Shown in pieces: positions 1 to 7,739 of a stretch of 16,911 bases of DNA. Source of the stretch: Lachnospiraceae bacterium (GTDB lineage Bacteria; Bacillota_A; Clostridia; Lachnospirales; Lachnospiraceae); the NCBI GenBank assembly GCA_024690425.1, contig JAILCT010000148.1:1-16911 (forward strand), in the 5' to 3' direction. The notes beneath the pieces are model-generated. The model ran no database searches. It saw only the letters and a list, made by a program, of their open reading frames with translations, and had not been told where the DNA came from. Position 1 is the first letter of the stretch. Each line of letters begins with the position of its first letter. Both the position numbers and the translations under genes were made by a program.

Positions 1-339
1 GAAATAGTGACTATGCCCAACTACTTCTCCGATTATGATACGACGGTCCACTTCATATCCCAGGAGGAGCTTGACAGGGATCATAAGGGTATCCCCCACG
101 GTGGTATGGTGATAAGGAGCGGCGTGACCGGATGGAATAAGGAAGACAAGCATATAATCGAATACAAGCTCACCCTTGATTCAAACCCCGAGTTCACTTC
201 GTCCGTACTGATAGCTTACGCAAGGGCCGCCTACAGGATGCACAAGGAAGGCGTGACCGGGTGCAAGACCGTTTTTGATGTTGCTCCGGCTTATCTTCTT
301 AACATGAGCGCGGATGATATGCGGGCCCATCTCTTATAA
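1..339 (+). CDS. ddh: meso-diaminopimelate dehydrogenase, C-terminal part (partial)
   Basis: This is the last 112 codons of a gene that begins before the window; the frame is open from base 1, so the in-frame GTG at 7 is not a start. The family reductively aminates tetrahydrodipicolinate with NADPH and ammonia to meso-DAP in one step, feeding lysine and peptidoglycan synthesis in the cytoplasm. The segment matches the C-terminal substrate and dimer domain of the Corynebacterium glutamicum enzyme as I remember it: TMPNYFSDYDTTVHFI, then the hallmark HKGIPHGG, then IIEYKLTLDSNPEFT, ARAAYRM and TVFDVAPAYLL. Order and spacing fit the true C-terminus, so only the 5' end is missing. The histidine kinase gene follows 24 bases downstream on the same strand with no visible terminator, so the two may share a transcript. 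The family call is firm; activity cannot be judged without the NADPH-binding half. Confidence 0.9.
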   Translation, partial: EIVTMPNYFSDYDTTVHFISQEELDRDHKGIPHGGMVIRSGVTGWNKEDKHIIEYKLTLDSNPEFTSSVLIAYARAAYRMHKEGVTGCKTVFDVAPAYLLNMSADDMRAHLL

Positions 340-363
340 TATCTGTATAAAGAAGGGATTCTT

Positions 364-1953
364 ATGGATAACACAAACAGCAGGGAAGTCACGGCCGCAC
401 TGGCCCTTACTTCCGACTTCGAACGGATAGCCCTGATAGATTCGGAAAACGGTCGTATAGTGTCTGACAGTGCAACAAACATATTCTCCCCTCTGGTTGA
501 GGGAAGCTTCGAGATAATCGGTTATGCCGGCCAGCTTAACTCTTATGTCGAACAGCTTGTCGATGCCAAGGACAAGGGTAAGGTCCTTCAGGCCATGGAT
601 CTTGAAATAGTGAACGGGAGCCTCTATACAGGCAAGCCCTACTATGTCAATTACGCTGTAAATATCGAAGGAAAGACCCTTGACTATCAGACCAAGTTCT
701 GCTCCGTTCCTTCATCCGACAAGAGTTACATTGCTGTCGGAACTTATAACGTGAGCGTACCCCTTGCGGAATATATTAAGAAGATAACATCGGCCAAGCG
801 TCAGGCTGATGCGATCAACACAGCCAAGAACGAATTCCTTACCAATTTTTCACATGACATACGTACGCCCTTAAACGGCGTTATGGGCCTTATGGAAATG
901 GCCAAGAGGAATGTGTCCGACGTCGATAAGGTAAGTAAGTACCTTGACAGCATGACCAACGAGTCCAACCACTTAAAGGCCCTGCTCAATGATGTTCTGG
1001 ACATAAGCTCCCTTGAGGACAATCATGTCTCCATAATAGAACAGCCCATGAACATTACAATGTTTGCCGAGAACTGTGTTTCGGTCGTTTCGGGCAAGCT
1101 TGAAGGCAAGGAGATAAATTTCTCCACCGAGTTCGGCAACTTTAACCATCCTTATATCCTGGGAGATGAGCTCCATCTTCAGAAGGTACTTGTCAACGTC
1201 CTTGACAATGCGATCAAGTTTACACGTGACGGGGATATAGTCTTTTTCAGGATACAGGAAGTTGAATCGGACAAGGACTCTGTTTCATACAGGTTTGAAG
1301 TTGAGGATACCGGTATAGGTATGAGACCTGAGTTCCTGGACCATATTTACGATCCTTTCTCCCAGGAGTTCAAGGGTTCATCCAATTCCAACGACGGTTC
1401 GGGTCTGGGACTCACAATAACCAAGAAGCTTATAGAGCTTATGAAGGGTGAGATATCGGTAAAGTCTACCCAGGGTATAGGCTCCAAGTTCACGATCCTT
1501 ATGACTTTCGCCATCGACAAGGAAACCGAATCATCCCTTCTTGGCAAGAAGCCTTCCTGTGAAGACAGTCTTAAGGATTTAAAGATCCTCCTGGTTGAGG
1601 ATGATAACATAAACAGAACTATAACCCGGTCGATCCTTCAGGCCGAAGGAGCCGAGACCCATACGGCCGAGAGCGGGGAAGAGGCTATACAGATGTATTC
1701 CGATTCCGAACCCGGTTTCTACGATATCATCCTGATGGATATCATCATGCCCGGCATCAGCGGACTTGACACGACCCGCGAGATAAGGCAGATGGACCGT
1801 ATTGATTCTGCCACCATACCCATCATAGCGATAACGGGTAATGCTTTTGAAGAAGATATCAAGAAATCACAAAAGGCAGGCATGAATGCCCACCTTTCCA
1901 AGCCCGTTAATGCCAAACAGTTAACGGAAACAATACTCAAATATACATCATGA
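364..1953 (+). CDS. soluble hybrid sensor histidine kinase with PAS-like input and receiver domain
   Basis: This 529-residue protein senses an unknown signal and should autophosphorylate, then pass phosphate to its own receiver. Residues about 15-135 look PAS-like. The DHp helix carries the H-box NFSHDIRTPLNG with H164 as phospho-acceptor. The ATPase domain shows the N-box LVNVLDNAIKFT (276-287), the G1 box DTGIGM (315-320), the F-box DPFSQ and the G2 box GSGLGL (345-350). From about 407 there is a receiver with acidic residues D413/D414, phospho-acceptor D459 (LMDIIMPG) and K513 (SKP). There is no membrane segment and no HPt domain, so a separate phosphotransfer protein or output regulator is expected elsewhere. 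ATG 364 is preceded by AGAAGGG at a suitable distance. The gene follows ddh by 24 bases and its stop abuts the stop of the convergent EAL gene. Domain assignment is firm; the signal and target are unknown. Confidence 0.9.
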   Translation: MDNTNSREVTAALALTSDFERIALIDSENGRIVSDSATNIFSPLVEGSFEIIGYAGQLNSYVEQLVDAKDKGKVLQAMDLEIVNGSLYTGKPYYVNYAVNIEGKTLDYQTKFCSVPSSDKSYIAVGTYNVSVPLAEYIKKITSAKRQADAINTAKNEFLTNFSHDIRTPLNGVMGLMEMAKRNVSDVDKVSKYLDSMTNESNHLKALLNDVLDISSLEDNHVSIIEQPMNITMFAENCVSVVSGKLEGKEINFSTEFGNFNHPYILGDELHLQKVLVNVLDNAIKFTRDGDIVFFRIQEVESDKDSVSYRFEVEDTGIGMRPEFLDHIYDPFSQEFKGSSNSNDGSGLGLTITKKLIELMKGEISVKSTQGIGSKFTILMTFAIDKETESSLLGKKPSCEDSLKDLKILLVEDDNINRTITRSILQAEGAETHTAESGEEAIQMYSDSEPGFYDIILMDIIMPGISGLDTTREIRQMDRIDSATIPIIAITGNAFEEDIKKSQKAGMNAHLSKPVNAKQLTETILKYTS

Positions 1954-4029
1954 TTTACCCATTGCAAGGATCGCGACCGCAACCGAGCTTGTCCCGGTAA
2001 CCGGATTGACAGCGATCCTTCTCATTATCGTGTGAACCGTAGTATTATCCGGGAATGTCTCATCAACTATCCTGCTGCCGCCTTTTCTGGCGCACTCTAT
2101 CATCGGCGCCAAAAATCCGCTCCTGTGATTCTCGGGTATGGTATCGAATCCCTCAAATGTTTCGCCTACATTCCTTTCAAATGCCCGGCTGGCGAACTCC
2201 TTGTATGACGCATTGCTCCTTACTATACGGACCGCATCCCTGTTAAGCTCCATGATGACCATGGGGATCATATTGAAGACCCTGTCAAGGTCGGCCGATC
2301 CGGCATTGGCCACCCAGTCAAGGTCATAGAGGTTTACCCTGCCCAGGATACCATAATAGCCGGATTCCCTCGGATCCTCGAAGCCTATCTGCCGGCCGGT
2401 CTTATATCTCTCAAGTATCTGATCAAAGGGCATGGGCTTGGCATAATAGTAGCCCTGGAGCTTGCAGCAGCCTATTTCCCTGAGGAAAGTCACATGCTCG
2501 GCTGTCTCAACGCCCTCACACACCGTTTCAAGTCCCAAAGTCGTTGCCATCCTCATAAGTTCCGAAAGGATGATCTTGCCGGTATCGCCCTGATCAAGCT
2601 GTTTAAGAAAACGCATATCGAACTTGATCAGGTCAAATTTAAGATCCTGCAGGACATCAAGGGATGAATATCCGCTTCCAAAGTCATCCATCCACACCTG
2701 AAAACCCAGTTTCCTGAACCTGTCCACCTGCTTCTTCATATACTCGAAATTGGAGGCCATGATGCTCTCTGTGATCTCTATGGTAAGAAGGCTGTGGCTT
2801 ATGCCGGCTTCATCCACCCGTCTGCATATCTCCTCCACCATATCACAGGCGTCAAAGTCAGTCCTTGACAGGTTTACCGACTGGGGTACCAGATGAAGTC
2901 CTTCGTCCGCTGTCTTCTTAAGTTTTTCGATTATCATGTCCACCATATAGAGGTCAAGCTTATATATAAGGCGGGCGTCCTCAAGTATTGGGATAAAATC
3001 GGCCGGTGACATGAATCCCCTGACGGGATCTATCCATCTTGCCAGGGCCTCTTCATCGCACACCATTCCGTTTACCGCGCGCACGATAGGCTGATAATAT
3101 ACGGTTATCCATCCTTCCGATATGGCCCTGTCAAGGTTTGATATAACGTATTCCTGCTTATCAATATCATCCTGGAGAGCCTCATTATAGTATTTAACCG
3201 ATGATACGTAAGTGTTTCTCAGGGTATCGCATGCGATCTTGGCATTATCACATGCAGTGCTTATGGCAATGTCCCCGGAGAAAGCTATATAAACGCCGAT
3301 ACGGATGGGCAGATATCTGGGATCCTCATCCGGATGCCATTTCTCAATTATTGCGTTAAGCTTGTCTTCAAGCCCTTCTTCTTCGGTGTACACTGCGAAA
3401 TGATCCTGGGCGAAACGGCTGCAGTTATCATTGCCGAACCGGTCGACAAGGATCCTTGCGAAGGAACGGATGAGCTTATCTCCCTCATAAAAACCGTGCT
3501 TGTAGTTAAACCTCTTCATTCCGGAAAGATCAAGGAACAGAAAGGCGGTATTACCGCCCTTTTCAAATATGGTCTTACAACCGGCCTTAGCCAGTTCAAA
3601 GAAACGTGTCATGCCGGGAAGTCCGGTAAGATGGTCGTAATAATAGGATCTCTCTTTGGTGTACCAGACCTGGGCAAGCCTTACTCCCGCTTCGGTGACA
3701 AAGTGCTCACCTCGTGCATGCACTATAATATGATCATCTCCTACGGCCTTCTTCGTCCTGTAGACAACATCATAGCTGCCGCCTTCTAACGCAAAACGCC
3801 GCCCCTCGTCGGCTATCCTTGCAGCGTCCTCGGGATCGGTCCGGCCGTACATGTCATGATCCATGTCATAATAGGCCTTAGCCTTGTCATCGTAATCAAA
3901 GAGCTTACAAAAGCCATCGGAAATAATAAGCGTGACAATACGCTCATCGATTAATTGATATATTGCGAACGGGATAACTGATCCCTCTAAGAGTTCGCGG
4001 GTATCCTTACCAAACTCATATCTCTCCAT
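1948..4029 (-). CDS. c-di-GMP phosphodiesterase with degenerate GGDEF, intact EAL and flanking PAS-like domains
   Basis: This 693-residue soluble protein probably hydrolyses cyclic di-GMP. The N-terminal 1-130 look PAS-like. A GGDEF fold starts at DHLTGLPG (about 132), but the active-site loop reads AQDHF at 207-211 instead of GGDEF, so cyclase activity is very unlikely. The EAL domain (about 300-540) keeps the residues expected for catalysis: E327-A328-L329, N386 (SVNLS), E418 (IEITES), D448-D449 (MDDFGSGYSS), K469 (LIKFD), E505 (CEGVE) and Q525 (LQGYY). A further PAS-like stretch, about 575-685, follows EAL, an unusual position for an input domain. The start has GAGGGTG just upstream. It lies 35 bases behind livF on the same strand without an evident terminator, so it may be the last gene of the liv operon. 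The GGDEF domain may bind GTP as an allosteric site (inference). Confidence 0.9.
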   Translation of the reverse strand: MERYEFGKDTRELLEGSVIPFAIYQLIDERIVTLIISDGFCKLFDYDDKAKAYYDMDHDMYGRTDPEDAARIADEGRRFALEGGSYDVVYRTKKAVGDDHIIVHARGEHFVTEAGVRLAQVWYTKERSYYYDHLTGLPGMTRFFELAKAGCKTIFEKGGNTAFLFLDLSGMKRFNYKHGFYEGDKLIRSFARILVDRFGNDNCSRFAQDHFAVYTEEEGLEDKLNAIIEKWHPDEDPRYLPIRIGVYIAFSGDIAISTACDNAKIACDTLRNTYVSSVKYYNEALQDDIDKQEYVISNLDRAISEGWITVYYQPIVRAVNGMVCDEEALARWIDPVRGFMSPADFIPILEDARLIYKLDLYMVDMIIEKLKKTADEGLHLVPQSVNLSRTDFDACDMVEEICRRVDEAGISHSLLTIEITESIMASNFEYMKKQVDRFRKLGFQVWMDDFGSGYSSLDVLQDLKFDLIKFDMRFLKQLDQGDTGKIILSELMRMATTLGLETVCEGVETAEHVTFLREIGCCKLQGYYYAKPMPFDQILERYKTGRQIGFEDPRESGYYGILGRVNLYDLDWVANAGSADLDRVFNMIPMVIMELNRDAVRIVRSNASYKEFASRAFERNVGETFEGFDTIPENHRSGFLAPMIECARKGGSRIVDETFPDNTTVHTIMRRIAVNPVTGTSSVAVAILAMGKS

Positions 4030-4064
4030 AATTCACCCTCTTAGCTTTCGTTTCGCTTATGCTG

Positions 4065-4784
4065 TTATGAAGATGCCGAACCCAGATATGCGGCGCGTAC
4101 CTTCTCATCCTCAAGCAGCTGGGCTCCGGTACCTTCCATTGCTATCTTACCGTTCTCTATTACATAGGCCCTGTCGGCCACATGGAGGGCCATATTGGCG
4201 TTCTGCTCGATAAGAAGGACCGTTGTGCCCGCATCATGTATCTGTCTTATTATCTCAAATATCTCCTGCACGACTATGGGTGCAAGTCCCAGCGACGGCT
4301 CATCCATCATAAGAAGCCTGGGCCTTCCCATAAGGGCCCTTCCAACGGCCAGCATCTGCTGCTCGCCTCCCGAAAGGGTACCTCCCTCCTGCCAGGACCT
4401 CTCCTTAAGCCTCGGAAAATAGCCGTACACCATCTCTATATCCTTCTCAAGATCATCCTTACGCAGGTAGGCACCGATCTTTAAGTTCTCAAGGACCGTA
4501 AGATTGGGGAAGATCCTTCGTCCCTCGGGCACCATCATAAGTCCCTTGGCTACGATCGCTGTCGGATCCTTGCCCGTTATGTCCTCTTCCTCGAAGATGA
4601 CCTTGCCGTCCTTGGGTTTTACAAGTCCCGAAATGGTCCTTAAGGTGGAAGACTTGCCCGCACCGTTGGCACCGATCAGAGTGACTATCTCACCGCGCTT
4701 TACATCAAAGCTTATACCTCTGACCGCCTCGATACCACCGTATGCGACCTGCAGATTATCTATCTTTAATACCTGTTCGCTCAT
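4065..4784 (-). CDS. livF: branched-chain amino acid ABC importer, ATP-binding subunit LivF
   Basis: One of two cytoplasmic ATPases that power the Liv importer, together with LivG, on the inner face of the LivH/LivM channel. The 239 residues match the usual LivF length. Visible motifs are Walker A GANGAGKSS (38-46), the LivF-typical MMVPEGRRIFPNLTVLENL region (83-101), signature LSGGEQQ (137-143), Walker B RLLMMDEPSLGLAP with E162 as the catalytic base, and the switch region LLIEQNA. MMVPEGRR and the shorter helical domain separate LivF from LivG. Its ATG lies in ATGA with the livG stop (four-base overlap), so the two are translationally coupled and made in similar amounts. The substrate is inferred from the family; some Liv-type systems move other hydrophobic or polar amino acids. 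The call is firm as a family member, less so for exact substrate. Confidence 0.93.
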   Translation of the reverse strand: MSEQVLKIDNLQVAYGGIEAVRGISFDVKRGEIVTLIGANGAGKSSTLRTISGLVKPKDGKVIFEEEDITGKDPTAIVAKGLMMVPEGRRIFPNLTVLENLKIGAYLRKDDLEKDIEMVYGYFPRLKERSWQEGGTLSGGEQQMLAVGRALMGRPRLLMMDEPSLGLAPIVVQEIFEIIRQIHDAGTTVLLIEQNANMALHVADRAYVIENGKIAMEGTGAQLLEDEKVRAAYLGSASS

Positions 4785-5632
4785 TCTTTCTCTTCCTCTG
4801 CCACACCCAGATATGCCTCGATGACACGCTGGTTCTTCTGTATCTCCTCAGGTACGCCTCTTGCGATCTCGCTTCCGAAATCTATTACGTAGATATAGTC
4901 CGAGATATTCATTACAAGATCCATGTGATGCTCGATAAGGAACACCGTAAGATCATATTTCTTCCTTATCTGGCGGACAAAATCAGCCAGTTCGATGGTC
5001 TCCTGGGGATTCATTCCCGCCGCAGGCTCATCAAGGAGAAGGAGCTTGGGGTTGGTCGCAAGAGCCCTTGCGATCTCAAGTCTCCTCTGAAGTCCGTAGG
5101 GAAGGCTTACCGCAAGCTCATCCTTATATGCATCAAGTCCCTGCTCGACGAGCAGTTCCATCGTTTCTTCCCTCATCCGCTTCTCTTCGGCAAGATTACC
5201 GCGAAAGACAGCGGAAAATACATTCTGCTTCGCACGCTGGTGCTTGGCTATAAGAACATTGTCGAATACCGTCATGCTCTTCCACAGGCGGATATTCTGG
5301 AATGTCCTTGCTATCCCAAGCCCCGTTATCTGGTCGGGTGTCGGTGCAAGGGGAGCATCCTTTAGGTATTTATCGGCGTTCTCACCCTTATAGGTCTTGG
5401 CCGCCTTGCCTGTGGGATGGTTCCTTACCATGGGCTTGCCCATGAATTCTATAAGACCGTTCGTCGGCTGATATACGCCCGTGATACAGTTAAAAGCCGT
5501 TGTCTTCCCGGCACCGTTAGGTCCGATCAGGGCTATTATCTTATTCTCCGGAACATCCAGCGTAAGATTGTTCACGGACACGACGCCGCCGAACTGCATC
5601 GTAACGTTTTCAAGATGTAACGCATTACTCAT
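4781..5632 (-). CDS. livG: branched-chain amino acid ABC importer, ATP-binding subunit LivG
   Basis: Second ATPase of the Liv importer. Walker A is GPNGAGKTT (37-45), the Q-loop is GIARTFQNIRL with Q112, the signature is the LivG-type SLPYGLQRRLEIARAL (176-191) in place of LSGGQ, Walker B is LLLLDEPAAGMNPQE with E202, and the switch histidine is H235 in LIEHHMD. At 283 residues it is longer than the roughly 255 of Escherichia coli LivG. The extra length is a lysine- and proline-containing insert at about residues 66-100, between the Walker A region and the Q-loop. The start overlaps the livM stop by eight bases and the stop overlaps the livF start by four, so translation is coupled along livM-livG-livF. 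The family call is firm; the role of the insert is unknown. Confidence 0.93.
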   Translation of the reverse strand: MSNALHLENVTMQFGGVVSVNNLTLDVPENKIIALIGPNGAGKTTAFNCITGVYQPTNGLIEFMGKPMVRNHPTGKAAKTYKGENADKYLKDAPLAPTPDQITGLGIARTFQNIRLWKSMTVFDNVLIAKHQRAKQNVFSAVFRGNLAEEKRMREETMELLVEQGLDAYKDELAVSLPYGLQRRLEIARALATNPKLLLLDEPAAGMNPQETIELADFVRQIRKKYDLTVFLIEHHMDLVMNISDYIYVIDFGSEIARGVPEEIQKNQRVIEAYLGVAEEEKE

Positions 5633-6830
5633 GACCTGGTGCTTCCTTTCTCTTTCCGGACAGTTTCTTCATAAGGCCTCCGATGTTTATCTCATTGTTG
5701 CCCATGATGCCCTGCGAGAAGAAGAGGACTATGACCATGATAACAACCGAGAATACCACCATCCTGAACCCGTTCCTGAGAAGCGGTACCTTAAAGGATC
5801 CTATATACTGCTCACTGTCAAGGAACCTTAACCACCATTCGGAACATGCAACATAAAGGAATGTTGCCAGTACGCTTCCGCTTACGGATCCGATACCTCC
5901 GATAACGACTATAAGAAGGATCTCATATGTCATAACGGACGTAAATGCCTTGGCCTGTGCGTTGGCCACATACATGGCAAAAAGAGCACCGCCGACGCCG
6001 GCAAAAAAGCTTGATATGACAAATGAAAGCATTTTATGCCTGAAAAGATTTATTCCCATTGCCTCGGCTGCGACTTCATCATCACGGATGGACATAAAGG
6101 CACGTCCGTATGAGCTGTGTATGAGCAATACTATGAGAAGTATGCACAGGGAGGATATCAGAAAGGGAACAAATGTTGACAGCCTTACGAGGGTATTCCC
6201 CGAAGGGCCCGTGATATTGAAACTTGAAAAGGTCGGGAAGCCCTTGATCATATTGGCTCCGTTGGTGACCTTGCCCAGTTTCTGCCACTGGAAGATGGCA
6301 CGGAGTATCTCGGCAAATCCCAGGGTGGCGATCGCAAGATAATCACTCTTTAACCTGAGAACCGGGAACCCTATAAGATAGGCAAAAAAGCCTGCAACAC
6401 ATCCTGCAAGAATAAGGGCGATAAGGCAGCCGAGTATCATGCTTACGGCTCCTCCCACACCCGAGGATCCGAAGATCCCTTCCAGTATATCTATGATCGA
6501 CGAACCGAAGGCACAGCCTCCGAAAAGGTAATATACCTGCTCCTTCTGGGCTGCCGGGACCGTAAGGATGGCGTAGGTATATGCTCCCAAAAGCATAAAG
6601 CCGGCCTGACCCAGGGAAAAGAGTCCGGTAAACCCGTTCAGCAGGTTCATGGATACAGCTACCAGAGAATATACGGCCGCCTTCTTAAGGACCGTGAAGA
6701 GGGGACTCGTGGGCTGGAAGACCTGCGGAAGTCCCGGTATCACAGCGCTTATATTCTCAAGCAGGATCACAAGAAGTAGAAGTATCCCTATACCCGTAAA
6801 TACTTTAAAAGATTTCTGTTTCTGTTTCAT
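5625..6830 (-). CDS. livM: branched-chain amino acid ABC importer, permease LivM
   Basis: Integral membrane half of the translocation channel, pairing with LivH. I place the start at the ATG at 6830 (MKQKQKSFKVF), four bases after the livH stop, with AAGGTG in the last codons of livH as ribosome site. The frame runs further upstream to 6887, but that stretch lies inside livH and is rich in charged residues. This gives 401 residues. A hydrophobic first helix is at about 12-32, then many more segments, roughly nine or ten. Landmarks are the LivM-typical MNLLNGFTGLFSLGQAGFM block, the coupling-helix region RSDYLAIATLGFAEI-like LKSDYLAIATLGFAEI, and AFMSIRDDEVAAEAMGINLFRHK, which contacts the ATPases. 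A glycine-rich hydrophobic loop at about 105-140 lengthens it relative to enterobacterial LivM. The stop overlaps livG by eight bases. Confidence 0.92.
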   Translation of the reverse strand: MKQKQKSFKVFTGIGILLLLVILLENISAVIPGLPQVFQPTSPLFTVLKKAAVYSLVAVSMNLLNGFTGLFSLGQAGFMLLGAYTYAILTVPAAQKEQVYYLFGGCAFGSSIIDILEGIFGSSGVGGAVSMILGCLIALILAGCVAGFFAYLIGFPVLRLKSDYLAIATLGFAEILRAIFQWQKLGKVTNGANMIKGFPTFSSFNITGPSGNTLVRLSTFVPFLISSLCILLIVLLIHSSYGRAFMSIRDDEVAAEAMGINLFRHKMLSFVISSFFAGVGGALFAMYVANAQAKAFTSVMTYEILLIVVIGGIGSVSGSVLATFLYVACSEWWLRFLDSEQYIGSFKVPLLRNGFRMVVFSVVIMVIVLFFSQGIMGNNEINIGGLMKKLSGKRKEAPGHE

Positions 6831-6834
6831 TGAT

Positions 6835-7722
6835 CTACACCTTATCCGTGGCAGCTTCTCCGAAGAGTCCCTGCGGTTTAAATACAAGGATTATTATTAA
6901 GAGAGCAAAAGTGAATGCATCGGAAAATACGGAAACATCCCATGAAGACGGAAGTCCCTTTATGATTGTCTCACATATTCCGATAAGAAATGCTCCCAGG
7001 ACAGCTCCGGGGATCGATCCTATACCACCGAAAACCGCCGCAACGAAAGCCTTCAGTCCGGGCATTGCTCCGGCTGTGGGGGTGATCGCGGGGTAATTGG
7101 TGAAAAAGAGGACAGACCCTACTGCCGCCAGCGCGGATCCGATGATGAAAGTTACGGAAATAACGCTGTTTATCTTGATTCCCATGAGACGGCTGGTCTC
7201 AAAGTCCTTGGACACAGCCCTCATGGCCATTCCTACCTTGGTACGGTTTATAAGCAGTGACAGGACAAATACCAATGCAAGCACCAGGAAGGGTGTGATT
7301 ATGACCACCCATTTCGTATGTGTGCCTGCAACCACTACGGTATTGGACAGGAAAGGTATTGAAGGATACGTCATCGGCTGTCCTCCGGTAACGTAAGTCG
7401 CAGTATTCTGTAAGAGGTAGCTTACGCCGATCGCGGAGATCATGACCGACATCCTGGGCGCGTTCCTCAGCGGCTTATAGGCCGCACGCTCGATGGTAAA
7501 GCCCAGCAATACCGTAAGTATTATCACGAGCGGAAGGGATTCACCTATAGGCATTGTTGCCGTAAAGTAAATTCCCATAAGGCCCGCAACCATAAAAACA
7601 TCTCCGTGCGCGAAGTTTATGAGGCGCAGTATACCGTACACCAATGTATATCCGATCGCTATCAGTGCGTATTGCCCGCCAACCGAAATACCGGAGAGCA
7701 ACACCGAAATGACATATTCCAT
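6835..7722 (-). CDS. livH: branched-chain amino acid ABC importer, permease LivH
   Basis: Membrane permease partner of LivM, 295 residues, the usual LivH size. About eight hydrophobic segments are visible. Family landmarks are the N-terminal GISVGGQYALIAIGYTLVYGILRLINFAHGDVFM, the block GFTIERAAYKPLRNAPRMSVMISAIGVSYLLQN, the ATPase-contacting loop TKVGMAMRAVSKDFETSRLMGI, and FGGIGSIPGAVLGA near the C-terminus. The ATG at 7722 follows AAGGAC about eight bases upstream, and it begins 17 bases after the livK stop. The gene order livK-livH-livM-livG-livF is the standard one for this importer. The call is firm; substrate specificity lies mostly in the binding protein. Confidence 0.93.
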   Translation of the reverse strand: MEYVISVLLSGISVGGQYALIAIGYTLVYGILRLINFAHGDVFMVAGLMGIYFTATMPIGESLPLVIILTVLLGFTIERAAYKPLRNAPRMSVMISAIGVSYLLQNTATYVTGGQPMTYPSIPFLSNTVVVAGTHTKWVVIITPFLVLALVFVLSLLINRTKVGMAMRAVSKDFETSRLMGIKINSVISVTFIIGSALAAVGSVLFFTNYPAITPTAGAMPGLKAFVAAVFGGIGSIPGAVLGAFLIGICETIIKGLPSSWDVSVFSDAFTFALLIIILVFKPQGLFGEAATDKV

Positions 7723-7739
7723 CTTATCTGTCCTTTTCC

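Noticed and set aside
3334..3789. Plus-strand frame of 151 codons opposite the EAL/GGDEF gene
   Set aside because: It lies inside a gene with clear domain structure on the other strand and shows no recognisable motif or ribosome site.
4742..5365. Plus-strand frame of 207 codons opposite livG and the start of livF
   Set aside because: It is fully antisense to two well-conserved ABC ATPase genes, has no ribosome site, and its composition follows from the codon pattern of the opposite strand.
6831..6887. Longer livM starting at 6887
   Set aside because: The added 19 residues lie inside livH, are highly charged and have no ribosome site, while ATG 6830 is well placed after the livH stop.
7097..7396. 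Plus-strand frame of 99 codons opposite livH
   Set aside because: Antisense to a conserved permease; no start signal.
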